DNA from: Oligoflexia bacterium
GTDB taxonomy: Bacteria; Bdellovibrionota; Bdellovibrionia; JABDDW01
Assembly (NCBI GenBank): GCA_023250675.1
Contig: JAHFAE010000024.1
Coordinates: forward strand, 1 to 33,389
Direction: 5' to 3'
DNA: 33,389 nt
The first letter of the stretch is position 1, and the number at the start of each line of letters is the position of its first letter. This document shows positions 17,227 to 25,231 of this stretch, piece after piece. Position numbers and translations under genes: made by a program. Below the pieces are notes generated by a model that saw nothing but the letters and a program-made list of their open reading frames with translations, ran no database searches and had not been told where the DNA came from.

Positions 17227-17622
17227 ATGATCTTAGAGCCCCGTGAATTTATTCATTTGTTTATTCATTGGATCGTCTCAGCGGGCGTTCTCTACATGAC
17301 CGCAATTCTTGTTCCTGGATTTCGAATCAAGAACTTTAAAACCGCTATGATTGGATCTTTGGCAATAGGAATCGCAAATATTTTTGTCAGACCCGCTCTA
17401 CTTTTTCTAACTTTTCCGTTAACGGTAATCACACTTGGATTTTTCGTATTTGTCGTGAACGCCATCATCTTAAGATTGTGTGCAGGAATTTTAAGAAATT
17501 TTGAAATCGACGGCTGGGTTTCTGCAATCATTGGTGCACTTATCTTGGCTCTCCTCCACACCCTTCTCAACTTTCTCGGGTTTGGTTTGAATTTCGCACA
17601 CTACAGCCAAGTCAATATATGA
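17227..17622 (+). CDS. Four-TM membrane protein, phage-holin-superfamily-IV-like (PF04020 type)
   Basis: This 131-residue protein has four hydrophobic segments (about 14-32, 42-62, 67-90 and 98-120), separated by short loops, with VRPALLFLTFPLTVITLGFF in the middle (VRPALLFLTFP, then GFFVFVVNA). That pattern matches the widespread PF04020 'phage holin 4_2' proteins, which are ordinary chromosomal membrane proteins of unknown role in most bacteria. No phage genes are nearby. The ribosome site is weak. It diverges from the MscS gene across 109 bases, and a TATTAT lies upstream, but no clear -35 goes with it. Confidence 0.85.
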   Translation: MILEPREFIHLFIHWIVSAGVLYMTAILVPGFRIKNFKTAMIGSLAIGIANIFVRPALLFLTFPLTVITLGFFVFVVNAIILRLCAGILRNFEIDGWVSAIIGALILALLHTLLNFLGFGLNFAHYSQVNI

Positions 17623-17914
17623 GCCCAATTCTTTTTCTAGTTTTAGAAGCAATACTTATTGGGTACTAAAAATCACAGTTATTGTGAATGGTAGAGTATC
17701 ACTTTGCTCAGTTGTATGTGGGCCTGTCAGCCTTCTAACGCCCCTTTTTAAAACTAGACAATGTAACTTCTTGAATCCTTAAACAAAAATCCCCATCCTT
17801 AAATTCATGCACACTTGTTCAATATTGCACCTCAACATATTGGCTATTATCTCTAATACGTAGCGTTTTAGAGACGGCACGGAAACTGCTTTTACTAGGT
17901 ATGAGGGGTAATGT
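17623..17914 (+). other. Intergenic region, no gene found
   Basis: This 292-base stretch holds no credible reading frame, RNA gene or strong hairpin that I can see. An AGGGGT ribosome site for the following lipoprotein sits at its end (near 17904-17909). AT-rich elements around 17840-17860 could carry its promoter, but no convincing -35/-10 pair stands out. Confidence 0.5.
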
Positions 17915-19015
17915 ATGAAGAAGCATGTAAGTGTCCTACTCGCAATCGTATGTGTCGGTGTCATAGCCGTCTACCAGAACTGCGCTCCAGTTCAATTTGC
18001 AAAGACATTGGATGCCGCAGCCAACTGTGCTGATGTAACTTGCTTAGAAAACATAAACAATGTGGGGTCAAAGCCATTTGAAGGATCTCAAGATGTAACT
18101 ATCAGAGCTCCTCTAGATAAGGTAGATATTCTCATAGTTGATGACAACTCAGGATCTATGCAACCTGACCAAGCAAATTTAGCCAGCCGTTTTGCAAACT
18201 TCATTACAAGCCTTGCTCCTTTAGATTGGCAAATAGCAATCACCACTACCGACGTTACAGTTAAAGGTGCACATGGTCAATTCGTGGGCCCCGAGGGTTC
18301 TTCGCCATCATTTAGCCCAAACTATGTCATCACACCAATGACTCTAAATAACGACATGGTTTTTTCTAAAACAGTACAAAGAACTGAAACTGGTGATAGC
18401 GACGAAAGAGGAATTATGGCCGCAAGCCTTGTTGTAGATGGCCGCACAACTACCGCTGGTACTTTTTTTAGAGCAAATTCGAACTTCGCCATCATTATCT
18501 TATCCGACGAAGATGAAAGGTCAGTAGGTGGTTTAGACCCCAAAGACTCACAATTTCAACCGATCGAAGACGTTGATTTGCCCAAGAATTTCGTAAATAA
18601 AGTTAAGGCTGCCTGGGGCGATACAAAACCACTGATCGTAAATTCCATAATTATTAAGCCCGGTGATACGGCCTGCCTTAACACCGAAGCTACAGCTACA
18701 GGTGGTGGTGGTCGTGGTTACTTTGGTAGCTTCTACGACACACTTTCTCGACTCACCGGCGGAGTGACAGGTTCAATCTGTGATAATGGTGCCGGCGCAT
18801 TTACCAATACAGTAAAAAATATCGGCGGTGCCATTCAAGCTCAAGCTAAAAACATTCAGCTTGATCATATTCCTAAAGATATGCCCGTAGTAACCTTTGA
18901 TCCAGTTGGTAACTCGGTGCCGTTCACTTGGACACCGGGAACTGGCGCCATTATACTTTCTTCGCTTCCAGTTGTTGGAACAAAACTTCACATCACATAC
19001 ACATATTTAAATTAG
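17915..19015 (+). CDS. Lipoprotein with VWA-like domain
   Basis: This 366-residue protein begins MKKHVSVLLAIVCVGVIAVYQNC, a signal peptide ending in YQNC with the cysteine at 23. That lipobox is non-canonical (N rather than G/A/S before C). A von Willebrand-type domain follows: VDILIVDDNSGSM carries a complete MIDAS (D77, S79, S81), later IIILSDEDE may complete it, and ITTTDV precedes. The C-terminus (from about 315) is beta-rich and ends in ITYTYLN. It should be anchored in the envelope and bind a partner through a metal ion. No enzyme motifs are seen. It is preceded by GAGGGGT at good spacing. A gap of 153 bases and an own promoter separate it from the metalloprotease gene. Confidence 0.85.
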   Translation: MKKHVSVLLAIVCVGVIAVYQNCAPVQFAKTLDAAANCADVTCLENINNVGSKPFEGSQDVTIRAPLDKVDILIVDDNSGSMQPDQANLASRFANFITSLAPLDWQIAITTTDVTVKGAHGQFVGPEGSSPSFSPNYVITPMTLNNDMVFSKTVQRTETGDSDERGIMAASLVVDGRTTTAGTFFRANSNFAIIILSDEDERSVGGLDPKDSQFQPIEDVDLPKNFVNKVKAAWGDTKPLIVNSIIIKPGDTACLNTEATATGGGGRGYFGSFYDTLSRLTGGVTGSICDNGAGAFTNTVKNIGGAIQAQAKNIQLDHIPKDMPVVTFDPVGNSVPFTWTPGTGAIILSSLPVVGTKLHITYTYLN

Positions 19016-19108
19016 TAAAAATCGTAGACTTGTTCTTCGAATTTAGAAATTTTCTACTTTCATTAAATTAAATAATTTCAACGATTTAATTAATATAACC
19101 TTGGTAAA

Positions 19109-19135
19109 TCAAGTATTGACGCAGTGAGCCGACAT
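19109..19135 (+). promoter_or_regulatory. Sigma-28 (FliA)-like promoter upstream of the metalloprotease lipoprotein
   Basis: TCAAGTAT (19109-19116), an 11-base spacer TGACGCAGTGA, and GCCGACAT (19128-19135) fit the known sigma-28 consensus TAAAGTTT-N11-GCCGATAA at the exact spacing. The ATG lies 33 bases after the -10 element. The spacer is almost the same as that of the second site at 22439-22465. Confidence 0.6.
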
Positions 19136-19168
19136 ATTCGGAACATGTCATTTTGAACCGGGGGAATA

Positions 19169-22100
19169 ATGAAGTCAATCTCACTTACTAGATCTCTAGT
19201 AATTTTTTTGTGCCTAACTATTTATTTTACGGCCTGTACTAAAAATCAAAATGAAGACGCACAATCTGTTCAAGGCAAAGAGGTCAGTTTAGAAGGTACT
19301 CTCCAAGTCGTTTATGAGGACTACAGTGATCATGCTATTATTCAACATACCTTAAATACTGTAGACGGATCTTCAATTCCCATTGACTCAAATGGAATTC
19401 CTGAAGGCACAAAGAGTGGAACTAAAGTTAAGATCGAAGGTAAAAAAAATTCGGAAGGCAAAGTATCAGTAAAATCTTTATCGATCGATAGACAACTTAG
19501 TTTGAGTGCTTACAATCAACTTAATTCCTTTGGCGAACAAAAAATTCTAGTGATCCTCGCCAACTTCTTAGATGACCAGTCAACTCCAATCACAATTCAA
19601 TTGGCCCGAGATACACTTTTTGGCCAGGCAAACCAATTCTTCAGGGATTCTTCGTTTAATCAAACTTTTTTCAGCGGGGATGTTGTTGGATGGTACACCC
19701 TCCCAATGACAAGAACTTGTGAATTTAATAGTATTGTTGGTACAGCGAGGCTCATGGCAAGCAATGCTGGAATTGATCTCAGAAATTACCCGAGACTAAT
19801 GGTTATGATGGGTAATTCTCGTTGCGGATTTTTGGGGCAAGGTTCGTTGACATCAGGCCCCGGTAGTGCCGCCGTAATCAACTTAGCCAATAATAACGTA
19901 CTTGGCCAAACAATTGAACACGAGCTGGGACATAATTTGGGTCTATTACATGCTCACTCTATCGCATGTACCGATGGTTCCATAGGTATGGATTATCCTG
20001 CGAATACAAACTGCTATTTTTTAGAGTACGGTGACAACGTCGACAATATGGGATTTTCGCAAGGATATTGGGGAGCCCTTAACAAAGAGCTCATAGGATG
20101 GCTCAACTATGGGACCTCCCCGCCAATAACTGTTGTCAACCAATCAGGGACTTACTGGATCGACACTTACGAAACCATCAATATGAATTCAAAAGCACTT
20201 AAGATACTTAAACCCAATGGAAGTGCCTACTATGTTGAATTTAGGCGCCCCATCGGTGCGGATTTGATCTTAACGGGTTTTGCACCCTCAATAATGATTC
20301 GAACAAATACGCCCGGGAGTTTTGAACATATCAATAGTTTGTTTCTAAACGATGAACTTCTTTACGACATGACATCAGTCACAACCCCGTGGGAATTTAG
20401 AGACGCAGGCGTGCCTGTAGGACAGACATTCAACGATCCACTTACTGGAATTACGATACGAAATATTTCTGCCGACGCATCCGGTGCACAAATCGCAGTA
20501 ACTGTTACAACATCAATGCCAATGCCCACTCCTCAGCCGACGGCAACACCTAACCCAACACCTGTTCCAGAGCCCACTCCACCTGCTGGATGTGTTCTCC
20601 AAAGGCCTTCAATCGTATTTTCTACGGCATCAATTACATTAAACGTGGGGCAATCCACTAATGTTACTGCGACAATTAGAAATAATGATGGGCCTGGGTG
20701 TCCTGCCAATGGTTTTTGGTACAACTCAGGAAATACGACGCCGGGTGTGTTTGTAACTTCTGACACTGGCTTTGCTACTCTTTCGCCGGGTCAATCGGCT
20801 ACAGCCGTGGTCACAATCGCTTTGACACAGAATTTGCCGGCCGGTATTTATGCCGCATCCTTTGTTGCCACTGAGGGTTCTTATTATTCTTTCTCGCGCG
20901 GTGATTTCGTAAGTGTTCAAGTTGGGCCGCTACCTACGCCGACACCCACTCCAACTCCTACGCCAACACCAACGCCCACTCCCACACCAACTCCTAGTTC
21001 CCCAAGTGTTACCGCAGACGCCACTTCAATACCAGTAGGCGGTTCAGTTACGGCTATTTGGGCGAATATTCCCAATCCCACAGTTAATGATTTTGTCTAC
21101 TTGGTTAATGCAAGTGGCGGGGCTTACTACGATCTAAAATATACGAGTAGTTGTTTTTCTAGCCCGGGAACCGTTGCGAAGGGAAACGGATCTTGTGTTT
21201 TTACGATTCCCCAGTCGGGTCAATACATTTTCTTTTTTTATTCAGCTTCAGCTGGGACTTATCCCGCTTCAAGCCGAACAATAACCGTAGGTTCTGGGAC
21301 CAATCCCACACCCACGCCGGCTCCTTCTGCGACGGCGACACCACTGCCATCCGCAACTGCTACGCCAACTCCAACTCCGACACCCACTCCGGCTCCTTCT
21401 GCGACGGCGACACCACTGCCATCCGCAACTGCTACGCCAACTCCAGCTCCAACTCCAACTCCAACTCCAACTCCGACTCCAACTCCAACTCCGACTCCGA
21501 CTCCGACGCCAACTCCGACTCCAACCCCAGTCCCTGGCACACCTAGCTTGACGACGAGTTCCACTTCAATTTCTGTAGGGGGTTCACTCACAGCTACGTG
21601 GGCGAATATTCCTAACCCGACAATAAATGATTTTATTTACCTAGTACCTTTTAGTAGCAATTACGCCGAAATTAAATACACAAGCAGCTGTTCGCCTTTT
21701 CCTGGAACTACGGTAAGAGGAAATGGCTCTTGTGATTTTACAATTCCCCAAGCTGGTCAATACATGCTTTATTTTTATTCGGGTACTACAGGAACTTACA
21801 TTCTCATAAGTCAATCAATTACCGTAAGGTCAAATCCTAGCCCGACACCAACACCAATTCCGACGGCAACGCCAATTCCAACAGCTACGCCTACAGCAGC
21901 CCCGACGGCAACACCAGTTCCAACTGCTACACCAACACCAACTCCCGCACCCTCTCCTCCAGATTCCATTGCCCCAACAGTCCCAAGTGGTCTTGCCACG
22001 CATGCAACAGCGAGAACTGTCAACTTAAGCTGGCACGCTTCAACGGATACTGGTGGCTCGGGCCTCAAAGGTTACAAGGTCTACCGAAACGGTGTTTTCA

Positions 22101-22243
22101 TTGCCCAAACATCAGCCCTTTCGTATTTGGATTCGGGTCTGACAAATAAAACTAATTACTCTTACACCGTTTCAGCCATCGACTTCTCGGGCAATGAATC
22201 AGCTCAAAGCGCCTCCAAAAATGTGAAAACTCCACCTCATTAA
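19169..22243 (+). CDS. Secreted lipoprotein metalloprotease (gametolysin/M11-like) with PT-rich linkers, Ig-like repeats and Fn3 domain
   Basis: This 1024-residue protein opens with a lipoprotein signal (cysteine at 23 in YFTAC). Residues ~100-340 form a zincin with [11 protein letters not shown] at 251-261 (H251, H255, H261 ligands, E252 catalyst) and a downstream DNVDNMG Met-turn-like motif, as in peptidase family M11. Next come a P/T linker, a domain with [13 protein letters not shown] (~473-585), a second P/T linker, an Ig-like repeat (~612-708), a long P/T linker with a 24-residue direct repeat, a second copy of the Ig-like domain (~791-887), another linker and a fibronectin type III domain (~932-1022). 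Start ATG 19169 follows GGGGG. Likely target: proteins of surrounding or prey cells, which is inference. Transcribed from the sigma-28-like promoter. Confidence 0.9.
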   Translation: MKSISLTRSLVIFLCLTIYFTACTKNQNEDAQSVQGKEVSLEGTLQVVYEDYSDHAIIQHTLNTVDGSSIPIDSNGIPEGTKSGTKVKIEGKKNSEGKVSVKSLSIDRQLSLSAYNQLNSFGEQKILVILANFLDDQSTPITIQLARDTLFGQANQFFRDSSFNQTFFSGDVVGWYTLPMTRTCEFNSIVGTARLMASNAGIDLRNYPRLMVMMGNSRCGFLGQGSLTSGPGSAAVINLANNNVLGQTIEHELGHNLGLLHAHSIACTDGSIGMDYPANTNCYFLEYGDNVDNMGFSQGYWGALNKELIGWLNYGTSPPITVVNQSGTYWIDTYETINMNSKALKILKPNGSAYYVEFRRPIGADLILTGFAPSIMIRTNTPGSFEHINSLFLNDELLYDMTSVTTPWEFRDAGVPVGQTFNDPLTGITIRNISADASGAQIAVTVTTSMPMPTPQPTATPNPTPVPEPTPPAGCVLQRPSIVFSTASITLNVGQSTNVTATIRNNDGPGCPANGFWYNSGNTTPGVFVTSDTGFATLSPGQSATAVVTIALTQNLPAGIYAASFVATEGSYYSFSRGDFVSVQVGPLPTPTPTPTPTPTPTPTPTPTPSSPSVTADATSIPVGGSVTAIWANIPNPTVNDFVYLVNASGGAYYDLKYTSSCFSSPGTVAKGNGSCVFTIPQSGQYIFFFYSASAGTYPASSRTITVGSGTNPTPTPAPSATATPLPSATATPTPTPTPTPAPSATATPLPSATATPTPAPTPTPTPTPTPTPTPTPTPTPTPTPTPVPGTPSLTTSSTSISVGGSLTATWANIPNPTINDFIYLVPFSSNYAEIKYTSSCSPFPGTTVRGNGSCDFTIPQAGQYMLYFYSGTTGTYILISQSITVRSNPSPTPTPIPTATPIPTATPTAAPTATPVPTATPTPTPAPSPPDSIAPTVPSGLATHATARTVNLSWHASTDTGGSGLKGYKVYRNGVFIAQTSALSYLDSGLTNKTNYSYTVSAIDFSGNESAQSASKNVKTPPH
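20933..20995 (+). repeat. CCNACN hexamer tract (Pro-Thr linker)
   Basis: About ten tandem Pro-Thr codon pairs in-frame within the metalloprotease gene. Hexamer units vary mainly at third positions. Confidence 0.85.
21317..21445 (+). repeat. Two direct copies of a 57-bp unit, 72-bp period
   Basis: Identical 57-base copies at 21317-21373 and 21389-21445 (starting CCGGCTCCTTCTGCGACGG), separated by 15 bases, encode [18 protein letters not shown] twice. The identity includes third codon positions, so the duplication is recent. It lies inside the long Pro-Thr linker. Confidence 0.9.
21446..21533 (+). repeat. Tandem CCAACT/CCGACT hexamer tract (Pro-Thr linker)
   Basis: Near-perfect hexamer repeats (CCAACT, CCGACT, CCGACG) run directly on from the 57-bp repeats. 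Because the unit is six bases, changes in copy number keep the frame and alter only linker length. Confidence 0.85.
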
Positions 22244-22253
22244 TCCTGAGATG

Positions 22254-22337
22254 CCTGGCGGTTTTTCCGCATCATATATTTGCGGTAAAACCGCCAGGCA
22301 CCTCCAGATCAACTGTGTTTGCGGAAAAACCGCCAGG
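22254..22337 (+). repeat. Three copies of an 18-bp GCGG..CCGCCAGG element forming hairpins
   Basis: CCTGGCGGTTTTTCCGCA (22254-22271) is followed by its inverted copy with one mismatch (22281-22298) and by a perfect inverted copy (22320-22337). Both inverted copies are extended by CACCT. Copy 1 can pair with copy 2 (9-base loop) or with copy 3, which is followed by CACCTTTT and so could act as a terminator for the metalloprotease gene. It resembles dispersed REP-like palindromes. Confidence 0.75.
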
Positions 22338-22408
22338 CACCTTTTGGATAACGACTAATTTTTTTTCAATTTTTAGAGATTGTGTCGTTGAAAAATTTAA
22401 GTGGGGGG

Positions 22409-22426
22409 AAAATAAAATTTTATTTT
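22409..22426. promoter_or_regulatory. 18-bp perfect AT palindrome upstream of the second sigma-28-like promoter
   Basis: AAAATAAAATTTTATTTT is a perfect palindrome ending 12 bases before the TAAAGTTA element. It may act as an UP-element or a protein-binding site. Nothing more can be said from sequence. Confidence 0.4.
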
Positions 22427-22438
22427 GACGCGTTCGCG

Positions 22439-22465
22439 TAAAGTTATGACGCAACGAGCCGAATA
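22439..22465 (+). promoter_or_regulatory. Sigma-28 (FliA)-like promoter upstream of the small-lipoprotein operon
   Basis: TAAAGTTA (22439-22446), an 11-base spacer TGACGCAACGA, and GCCGAATA (22458-22465) match the sigma-28 consensus TAAAGTTT-N11-GCCGATAA in 14 of 16 positions at exact spacing. The ATG of the 40-residue lipoprotein follows 21 bases later. Confidence 0.7.
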
Positions 22466-22486
22466 TACTGACGGTAGGAGGGTGTT

Positions 22487-22609
22487 ATGAAGTCAAAAAT
22501 AATTTTATTGGTGTTAAGTTCTTTGGCCGTTGTGGCCCTTGTCATCGCCTGCGGCAAGTCAGGAGATAGCGGACCAGCCGCCCTAACTATAACTGGCGCA
22601 CTTCGATAA
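22487..22609 (+). CDS. Small lipoprotein, 40 residues
   Basis: ATG at 22487 is preceded by AGGAGGG at 4 bases. The product begins MKSKIILLVLSSLAVVALVIAC, a lipoprotein signal with a VIAC lipobox (cysteine at 22). The mature peptide is only 19 residues (CGKSGDSGPAALTITGALR). The promoter, ribosome site, signal peptide and a 25-base gap to the next gene make it a credible gene despite its size. I know no family for it. It could be a small outer-membrane-anchored accessory of the following exported protein, which is inference. Confidence 0.75.
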   Translation: MKSKIILLVLSSLAVVALVIACGKSGDSGPAALTITGALR

Positions 22610-22634
22610 CATTGTTACTGGGGGAGGAGTTAAA

Positions 22635-23231
22635 ATGAAAATTCTAATTATAACTTTTGCCATTTCTATTTACTCACTAACGGCCATGGCGGTGAACCCG
22701 TCATCAGCGAAAGTAAAAATATATAAAGTGAGTGCATCACCAAATACCAATTGTTCTGATGCGGTTACGATCCAATCAGTTTCAAGTCCAGATTATGTGG
22801 AAATGACTAGCGTAAATATTTCTGGCGCTCTTGCGGACGGGACTTATCCTTGCATTATTTTTGAAATCGGCGACAACATTAAGTTCACGCCAGAATCGAC
22901 AACAGGATCTTGCGCCGGAGGTACTGAATACACCATCAATGTGTGCAGATCAGGGACCTATCGATTAGCTGACGGGACCACAGGTACTTGCACCACAAGT
23001 GAAGAACGTGTTGGAGTATTTATTTCTACACTCTCCACAAACACCGGTGGCGGCTCAGGTAATGCTTTTTATCCGCCTACTTCTGGCTCTGCTACAGATG
23101 GTATTAAGTTAGATGGAGCATTAGTAAAGTCAGGCGCTAAGACAACTACATTTGTCTTGAATCTAGATGGAAAAATTGATGGAACAGGTGGAAGTTGCGA
23201 TATGCAGCCGCCTTTATTCCAGTTTCGATAA
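22635..23231 (+). CDS. Exported protein of unknown function
   Basis: This 198-residue protein has a signal peptide (MKILIITFAISIYSLTAMA, cut before VNPSS). The mature part is polar and beta-rich with six or seven cysteines, including CSD, YPCIIF, GSCAGG, NVCRSGTY, GTCTT and GSCDM, which suggests disulfide-stabilised folding outside the cytoplasm. Glycine/serine-rich loops (NTGGGSGNAFYPP) occur near the end. The ATG follows GGGGGAGGAG, a strong ribosome site, 25 bases after the small lipoprotein, so the two should share the sigma-28-like promoter. I do not recognise a family; a pilin-like or adhesin role cannot be claimed. Confidence 0.8.
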   Translation: MKILIITFAISIYSLTAMAVNPSSAKVKIYKVSASPNTNCSDAVTIQSVSSPDYVEMTSVNISGALADGTYPCIIFEIGDNIKFTPESTTGSCAGGTEYTINVCRSGTYRLADGTTGTCTTSEERVGVFISTLSTNTGGGSGNAFYPPTSGSATDGIKLDGALVKSGAKTTTFVLNLDGKIDGTGGSCDMQPPLFQFR

Positions 23232-23253
23232 TTAAAGTTTAAATCCTTGAACT

Positions 23254-23300
23254 GAGACGGGGCACAAATATAAGACTCGCACCCGTCTCGCTCATTTTTA
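23254..23300. terminator. Hairpin between convergent genes, possible terminator
   Basis: GAGACGGG (23254-23261) pairs with CCCGTCTC (23282-23289) around a 20-base loop, followed by GCTCATTTTTA. It lies between two converging genes. The loop is long, so the call is moderate. Confidence 0.5.
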
Positions 23301-23312
23301 TCAATTTCATCT

Positions 23313-24125
23313 TTATTGATTTTCTGAATTTATTATTCTCAATGCAGCATCATCAGAAATAAGCCGATGGTACTTACTAAATATTCCCCATTCTACCAAA
23401 GGAATTTTGGGATTAAATGCTCTGACTCTAGCATCTAAAGCCCCATATCGAACATTGACCACAGGAATATTCGCTTTCGTAAGTGCGTCTTCCATTTTCT
23501 GAACATTACCTAATATGTCGTCGACAAAAACTACTTTTTGAGGGTGAAGTTGAAAGCGATTCAAAAATTTCAGCAAACTCTCTCCTTTGTTCTGACCAGT
23601 CGTCATCAATACGCCGTGATAATATCTCACCGTATCGATGGCCATATCTGATCTACCTGAAATGGGAGATCGTGAAAAATCAATTTGAACATCGTGAAGC
23701 TGTCTTTCGGTTATATCAACAAACATGGCGTTTCTAGAGGTAAGGCCCACAACAATCAATCCCGCATCTTGAAGTCGACGTAGAAATGCCGGTGTTTGAG
23801 GCTCTACAGGTAATACCCCGGTCTCATAGTTGATCTGTTGCCAAAACCCCGAAGTCTTTGCCAAAGCAGCTTCTTTAGTCATTCCCTTATCTGTATATTG
23901 TTTTAAGACATAGCTAAACCATTGATCACTGCCCAAAGTTTGAGCCTGTTGAATCAGGGTATTATCGATGTCAAAGACAACCAATGTTCCTTGCGAAATA
24001 AGCGGTGCCATATCCCTCATACTCTGGCGCTCAATGATGACTGCAAACGCATTAGTAGAAATAGTGAATACGATCAATACCACCAAGGCGATTCTTAAAA
24101 ACAGTTCTCTCTCGAAAATTTGCAT
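23313..24125 (-). CDS. HAD-fold periplasmic protein (DUF2608-like)
   Basis: This 270-residue protein has an N-terminal membrane segment or signal (LRIALVVLIVFTISTNAFA). A HAD-superfamily domain follows: motif I VVFDIDNT (D52, D54), motif II GLTSRN, a lysine in GQNKGESLLKF, and motif IV FVDDILGN. This layout fits the DUF2608 group of exported HAD proteins found in intracellular and predatory bacteria. It probably hydrolyses a phosphate ester outside the cytoplasm; the substrate is unknown. The start ATG at 24125 follows AAGGGAG at good spacing. It diverges from the LysR gene across 151 bases and may be its target, which is inference from LysR habit. Confidence 0.85.
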   Translation of the reverse strand: MQIFERELFLRIALVVLIVFTISTNAFAVIIERQSMRDMAPLISQGTLVVFDIDNTLIQQAQTLGSDQWFSYVLKQYTDKGMTKEAALAKTSGFWQQINYETGVLPVEPQTPAFLRRLQDAGLIVVGLTSRNAMFVDITERQLHDVQIDFSRSPISGRSDMAIDTVRYYHGVLMTTGQNKGESLLKFLNRFQLHPQKVVFVDDILGNVQKMEDALTKANIPVVNVRYGALDARVRAFNPKIPLVEWGIFSKYHRLISDDAALRIINSENQ

Positions 24126-24265
24126 GAGTTCTCCCTTAAATTTCTAAAATGTTAATGTCATCGCAAGAGGTGAAGGGCCCTTCCACGGATTTGCTTGAAA
24201 GACTGATACACGAGAAACTTACTTTCTAAAAATTATTGATTCTTACAAATAAATAAACTAAAAGT

Positions 24266-24277
24266 TATTATTCACTA
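24266..24277 (+). promoter_or_regulatory. Possible -10 element giving a leaderless LysR mRNA
   Basis: TATTAT (24266-24271) sits six bases before the ATG at 24277, with TTACAA 17 bases upstream of it. The predicted start of transcription coincides with the start codon. No Shine-Dalgarno sequence precedes this ATG. Confidence 0.4.
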
Positions 24278-25161
24278 TGAACACACCAAACATGACATTT
24301 ATGAAGTACTTCTATGATGCCGCAGAAAATCGTAGCATCGCCAAATCTGCATTGCTCAATTTTGTTACTCAGCCTGCCATCAGCCAAGGCATTCATCGTC
24401 TAGAAGACAGCTTAGATATTAAACTTCTCAAACATCGCAAAAATCAGTTTAAACTAACAAGCGACGGACTTTTATTACATAGGCGATGTAGAGAACTCTT
24501 CAGACTTATGAGTGATATCCAAAGTGATATTGCTATAAACCAAAAAGAACTGACCGGTGCAATTCGCTTGGGCATTTCTCAAAGTTTGGCTCATAGCCTA
24601 TTACCTGGTCTCCTTAACAAATTTGGCAAAACTTACCCTAAAATTATTCCGGTAGTAAAACTTGGCACAACGACAACCATTGCCGAGGGAGTGAAAAGTG
24701 GTCAGGTGGAATTTGGAATTGTAGTAGACCACGGAAAGCTTCGTGAATTCGCCAAAACTTCACTTATCAGGGGGAGCTATTGCACTGCTCAGTCGATCCA
24801 AATTTCAACCGAATTTAAAGATAACTATATCTTAACTGACGAGAGACCCGAAACATTAGGACTAAAAAGGATTTATAAACGCGCCCATAAACGAGACCTC
24901 AATGTTTCTATGGAAGTTGAAAGTTGGGGGGTTATATTAAGACTAGTAGAGGCGGGACTCGGGGTCGGCTTGTTACCAGATTTTATGTTGAACTGTAATT
25001 GGAGCAAAAACCCCAAATTAAAGTGGAAGAAGTATCAAGATCTGCCCTACGAACTCGTTTCCATTCATTCGCGCGACACGGAACTCTCTCGAATTTCAAA
25101 ATTATTTCATCAAGAAATTGTCAGTTATTACCAGAAAACTCAAAAGAATCTCCACTCCTAA
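24277..25161 (+). CDS. LysR-family transcriptional regulator
   Basis: This 294-residue protein has the LysR winged helix-turn-helix at residues ~7-65 (FYDAAENRSIAKSALLNF, then TQPAISQGIHRLEDSLDIKLL). A substrate-binding domain starts near residue 90 (LTGAIRLGISQSLAHSLLPG) with VKSGQVEFGIVVD. Near 225-240, LVEAGLGVGLLPDF is the usual LysR C-terminal motif. It should bind DNA as a tetramer and respond to an unknown small molecule. There is no ribosome site before the ATG and a -10-like TATTAT lies immediately upstream, so the mRNA may be leaderless. It diverges from the HAD-fold gene. Confidence 0.93.
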   Translation: MNTPNMTFMKYFYDAAENRSIAKSALLNFVTQPAISQGIHRLEDSLDIKLLKHRKNQFKLTSDGLLLHRRCRELFRLMSDIQSDIAINQKELTGAIRLGISQSLAHSLLPGLLNKFGKTYPKIIPVVKLGTTTTIAEGVKSGQVEFGIVVDHGKLREFAKTSLIRGSYCTAQSIQISTEFKDNYILTDERPETLGLKRIYKRAHKRDLNVSMEVESWGVILRLVEAGLGVGLLPDFMLNCNWSKNPKLKWKKYQDLPYELVSIHSRDTELSRISKLFHQEIVSYYQKTQKNLHS

Positions 25162-25231
25162 AATTGCGAAAGAAATGCACCTAGAACAAGGCACCTCCTT
25201 ACTGACAGTCTGAAAAAATAGCTAAAAATGT

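Noticed and set aside
17227-17622. Phage-holin label taken as a sign of a prophage
   Set aside because: PF04020-type proteins are common chromosomal membrane proteins, and there are no other phage genes here.
21193-21546. Plus-strand frame rich in Ser-Asn-Asp repeats
   Set aside because: A frame-shifted reading of the same hexamer repeats; the metalloprotease frame is continuous and has clear domains.
21259-21591. Minus-strand frame with long Gly-Val repeats
   Set aside because: It is the reverse reading of the Pro-Thr codon repeats in the metalloprotease gene.
20933-21958. Regular repeats that might suggest a CRISPR array
   Set aside because: The units are 6-base codon pairs with no unique spacers, and they encode protein linkers.
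22272-22454. Minus-strand 60-residue frame over the palindromic repeats
   Set aside because: It consists largely of repeat and promoter sequence, contains a duplicated VPGGF reading of the repeat, and has no ribosome site.
25162-25231. Terminator between the converging LysR and TMTC-like genes
   Set aside because: Only a 4-pair stem (AAGG/CCTT) can be drawn, which is too weak to call.
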